This document shows positions 44,822 through 47,330 of a DNA stretch of 47,330 nt, in pieces. The stretch spans positions 1 to 47,330 of the forward strand of contig JAFIES010000002.1 in assembly GCA_020832415.1 (NCBI GenBank). The letters run 5' to 3'. Position 1 is the first letter of the stretch, and each line of letters begins with the position of its first letter. The stretch comes from Balneolaceae bacterium. Lineage in GTDB: Bacteria > Bacteroidota > Rhodothermia > Balneolales > Balneolaceae. The notes below the pieces were generated by a model. That model was not told the origin of the DNA and ran no database searches. It saw nothing but the letters and a program-made list of their open reading frames with translations. The translations under genes and the position numbers were made by a program.

Positions 44822-45436
44822 TTACTGCTTGATAAATCTGAAGTACCAGGTTGCTTCGTCTACATCAGGATTCCATCCATCGATTCTGATCTCAAGTGTT
44901 TCATCGTTATCAGACAGCTCATAGGTATATGTGATGCGATTATTGGCAGGATTTCCATCTTCACCACCATTATGTACTTTGGGTAGTCCCAAAAATACGC
45001 CTTCACCTTCAATAGTTACTGAATTATTTAACGTTGACCAATCTCCAACAGTGCTTCCATCATGCGGAGCAACAGGTGCACCACAGCCTTCTGCATCAAC
45101 TCCTTGCCATTCTTCTAACCAGGTTTCCTCACCTAATACGTTTTGGAATGATCCATCATCGCCAAACACGTATTGATCTTCGTATAAGCAAGCTCTGTTT
45201 TCTACGTCACCTGAACTAATTGACCACCAGGACAGATCTGTAGCTGTAGGACCTACTGCAAGTGAACCTGCGGTTGGATCAAGAACCCAGGTGCCTACCA
45301 GTGCAGGATCTAGTTCTTCTGTTGGATCTGGATCCGGATCGGGGTCTGGATCTATGATAGATACACTATCATCACTACACGCACTAAGCGCGAACATTAT
45401 ACTCACTAATATGAGTAAGAATTTATTTGTTTTCAT
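44822..45436 (-). CDS. Lipoprotein of the beta-glucan locus
   Basis: This 204-residue protein has a lipoprotein signal (lipobox LSACS), then a Asp-Pro repeat linker (DPDPDPDPDP), then a beta-rich domain of about 160 residues with LVGTWVLDP, SWWS, RACLYEDQYVF and ETWLEEWQGV. Similar domains occur as stand-alone lipoproteins or as C-terminal parts in polysaccharide loci of marine Bacteroidetes, so glucan binding at the cell surface is a reasonable guess. It is placed between the cytoplasmic GH17 genes and the transporter fusion, as expected for a capture protein. Confidence 0.78.
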   Translation of the reverse strand: MKTNKFLLILVSIMFALSACSDDSVSIIDPDPDPDPDPTEELDPALVGTWVLDPTAGSLAVGPTATDLSWWSISSGDVENRACLYEDQYVFGDDGSFQNVLGEETWLEEWQGVDAEGCGAPVAPHDGSTVGDWSTLNNSVTIEGEGVFLGLPKVHNGGEDGNPANNRITYTYELSDNDETLEIRIDGWNPDVDEATWYFRFIKQ

Positions 45437-45623
45437 GATTTTATCTTTGTTTTTGTTTTGGGTTTTATTTATTAGTTAAGAAACTGTATTTATTATTTTT
45501 ACAATTTCTTTGCTTCTCATAACTCACCTCTTCGGCGAACAAGTTCTTTTTGAATTTCTTCTGATTCTTGGGACAGTATCAGACTTTTGAAAATTGGAAA
45601 GTTGTTCTTTTCTAAAAGACATT
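45437..45623. other. Gap between the lipoprotein and transporter-GH17 genes
   Basis: A 187-bp gap with no supported gene. It must hold the promoter of the lipoprotein gene on the minus strand or link it to the transporter fusion. No clear terminator hairpin is seen after the fusion gene, so readthrough from the fusion into the lipoprotein gene is possible. Confidence 0.4.
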
Positions 45624-47330
45624 TTAATTCACTTTTAGTTGTTCATTTTTATTCCAAAGACCCCATCTGGCACCAACATCACCTTCATGGCGGGCTTTCC
45701 AGGATTCGTCAAATGATGCGAAGTAGAAAACTTCAACTTCTTCTTGCTCACTCCATTTTTTCAATCGAATGAAATACTTCATCATATTTTCAACGGAAGG
45801 TTCGGCCTGATCAACGCTTCTACCATAGGTTGGCCAGCCGGTTTCTGCGATGATCACTTTCTTGTCACCAGCAAAATTATTTATCACCTCATACATCTTT
45901 GCCAAATAGAGGGATGAATGTTCGGCATCGTAGCCTTCCCAAAATGGATAACAATTGGCAAGTACAACATCACATGCTTTAATCACTTTTGGGCTGAGAT
46001 GGAGTTGATAATATGTATCCACGTAACTAACCATTACTCCGGGTAACGCCTCTTTTACCTGTTGGATGTACGCAACGATCTCATCCTCACTCAGTTCATT
46101 TCTGAGCAGACATTCGTTACCAACGGTGACGATATCTGCATGACCTGCTTTGGCTACCTTAATTAGATTTTTAATCTCTGTTTCATTTGCTTCCAGGTTG
46201 TTATCAATCCAGGCTCCAACCAAGGTTTTTAATCCCATTTGTTTGGCAATTTCGGGGATCCACTCATTACCATCTGTACAGGAGAATGAACGGATCCATT
46301 TAGTATACGGAGCCACCACCTTCATTCTTTTCTCTATTTGTTTTCTTGAAAGCTGATCTCCCAGGTTTTGGCCTTCCAGGTAAGGACTGAAACAGAAGCC
46401 ATGAATACCGCTGTTCAGCGACTCTTTAAAGCTTCTTTTTAATTTACTATTGCTGAGTTTGTTGATTTCAGATGCGATAACTTCCACTTCGGAATCGACA
46501 GAGGTCATAGAGAGCAAACGGTCTTTTTGGTAAGAATAAGGTACAGCAACTGCATCTTTTTCTGCTTTTCGGGCATCTAAGATCACCCGGACATCATTCG
46601 CTTTCTCTTCGGTTACGTCATAGTCTCGCATTACCCAAAGTGCCACCAATGTTCCAAACATGGGTAAAGCCGAGAAGAATAATCTCAATCCCGTGATTGC
46701 CCCTTCAGGCTGAACAGACAGATTACCATCAAAACCCACTACGGTAAGAATGACCCCGCTTAATCCACCGGCTATCGCAAAACCAAACTTCACCATATAC
46801 CAGTAAATCGCACCGAATATTCCCTCCCTCCGTTTTCCGTAATTGAGTTCATCTATATCAATTACATCAGCTGTCATCGACATCATCAACACAAACAGAC
46901 TGCCGATCCCGAATGAGTGAAATGGTAAGGCCAGCAAGAACATCCATGGTTTTCCGGGAACAAAAAGGAACCACAAACTCGCATACCCAAACAGTGCTAT
47001 TGTTTGAGCTATCATGAATGCTCTTTTCTTGCCAAGTACTCTTGACATACGAGCTACAATAGGGATTACCAAAAATGTGGTCACCAGTGCACCGACGCTA
47101 CCAAAGAGAGGGATCCAAATGCCTGCTTCGCCTGCGTCTCCGCCAAACATATACCATACAACAATGAAGAAAACAAACCCGGCAACGGTGTTAAAGGCAT
47201 TAAAAATGAAAAAGGTAGCAATACAGAGCTTTCTGAATGGGGTTAACGATAATGCCTCCTTGAACCCTCTGACGATTTCTTTGAGGCTCCGCTTAACGTT
47301 GTTCAGTGTCAGCGATTCATAATCTTCATT
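45624..47330 (-). CDS. GPH/MelB-type sugar transporter fused to GH17 beta-1,3-glucanase (5' partial)
   Basis: The frame is open to the right edge, so the N terminus is outside the window. From the edge inward it reads a soluble loop, then transmembrane segments (IATFFIFNAFNTVAGFVFFIV and others), with sugar-transporter strings such as MSMTADVIDIDELNYGKRREGIFGA and RDYDVTE, which are typical of the GPH (MelB-like) family. A linker of about 60 residues leads to a complete GH17 domain, with acid/base Glu in TVGNECLLR and nucleophile Glu in IIAETGWPT. The transporter's C terminus normally faces the cytoplasm, so the GH17 domain would too. It likely imports and cuts beta-1,3-gluco-oligosaccharides. 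The stated frame keeps no stop between the parts, so this is not an assembly split. Confidence 0.9.
   Translation of the reverse strand, partial: NEDYESLTLNNVKRSLKEIVRGFKEALSLTPFRKLCIATFFIFNAFNTVAGFVFFIVVWYMFGGDAGEAGIWIPLFGSVGALVTTFLVIPIVARMSRVLGKKRAFMIAQTIALFGYASLWFLFVPGKPWMFLLALPFHSFGIGSLFVLMMSMTADVIDIDELNYGKRREGIFGAIYWYMVKFGFAIAGGLSGVILTVVGFDGNLSVQPEGAITGLRLFFSALPMFGTLVALWVMRDYDVTEEKANDVRVILDARKAEKDAVAVPYSYQKDRLLSMTSVDSEVEVIASEINKLSNSKLKRSFKESLNSGIHGFCFSPYLEGQNLGDQLSRKQIEKRMKVVAPYTKWIRSFSCTDGNEWIPEIAKQMGLKTLVGAWIDNNLEANETEIKNLIKVAKAGHADIVTVGNECLLRNELSEDEIVAYIQQVKEALPGVMVSYVDTYYQLHLSPKVIKACDVVLANCYPFWEGYDAEHSSLYLAKMYEVINNFAGDKKVIIAETGWPTYGRSVDQAEPSVENMMKYFIRLKKWSEQEEVEVFYFASFDESWKARHEGDVGARWGLWNKNEQLKVN

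Overview
The window looks like a chromosomal stretch of a marine or halophilic, aerobic, Gram-negative bacterium of the Balneolia/Rhodothermota (Bacteroidetes-related) lineage. The assignment is an inference from gene content. The window has an Alternative Complex III (Act) operon running directly into an A2-type caa3 oxidase, an LptC/LptA-like pair, a DUF4175 coiled-coil protein, a YtxJ-type bacillithiol-linked redoxin, many lipoproteins, and a beta-1,3-glucan (laminarin-like) locus. Moderate GC, short intergenic gaps and weak Shine-Dalgarno signals fit. I see no rRNA, tRNA, CRISPR array, IS element or prophage.

Region by region. 1-1781: 3' part of a TolB/WD40-like propeller plus outer-membrane barrel protein. 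1840-4057 (minus): a lipoprotein carrying only the C-terminal half of a GH31 domain, and an HU/IHF-type nucleoid protein. 4193-8499 (plus): an AGCS Na+/amino-acid symporter, then upp, lptC and an LptA/OstA-like gene in tight array. 8584-12962: a phenylacetate-type cluster (paaJ/pcaF-like thiolase, paaY-like, paaZ) interrupted by a free-standing four-helix-bundle (S23-type) gene. 13015-16376: RNase D, a GMC oxidoreductase and a small DUF2892 membrane protein. 16629-19696: mtnA, then ytxJ and a YciO-type protein on the minus strand, then a UPF0173 metal-dependent hydrolase. 19768-20349 (minus): a DUF420 (CtaM-like) membrane protein.

20780-33841 is the core: actA-actB-actC-actD-actE-actF, an unusual HTH-like plus transmembrane protein, sco, coxB (fused to cytochrome c), coxA, coxC and ctaF, closed by a strong terminator. 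Electrons from menaquinol would pass through ActC/F to the Fe-S clusters of ActB and the haems of ActA/ActE, then to the CuA/cytochrome c domain of CoxB and the haem-copper site of CoxA. ActE has a second haem domain that closely resembles the CoxB cytochrome domain.

33842-34272 is non-coding and carries a structured, nested inverted-repeat element. 34273-42815 holds an MBL-fold hydrolase, the DUF4175 protein, an exported M28 peptidase, an exported class C beta-lactamase-family serine hydrolase and a family 4-like uracil-DNA glycosylase that appears to lack Fe-S ligands. 42817-47330 (minus) is a beta-glucan locus: two stand-alone GH17 enzymes without signal peptides, a surface-type lipoprotein, and a GPH/MelB-type sugar transporter fused at its C terminus to a third GH17 domain. 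This last gene runs off the right edge. Together they suggest import of laminari-oligosaccharides coupled to cytoplasmic hydrolysis.

The observations I rate highest are the transporter-GH17 fusion, the HTH-TM protein in the respiratory operon, the duplicated haem domain of ActE/CoxB, the cysteine-poor UDG, the catalytic-half-less GH31 lipoprotein, and the inverted repeat that straddles the start codon of the four-helix-bundle gene.
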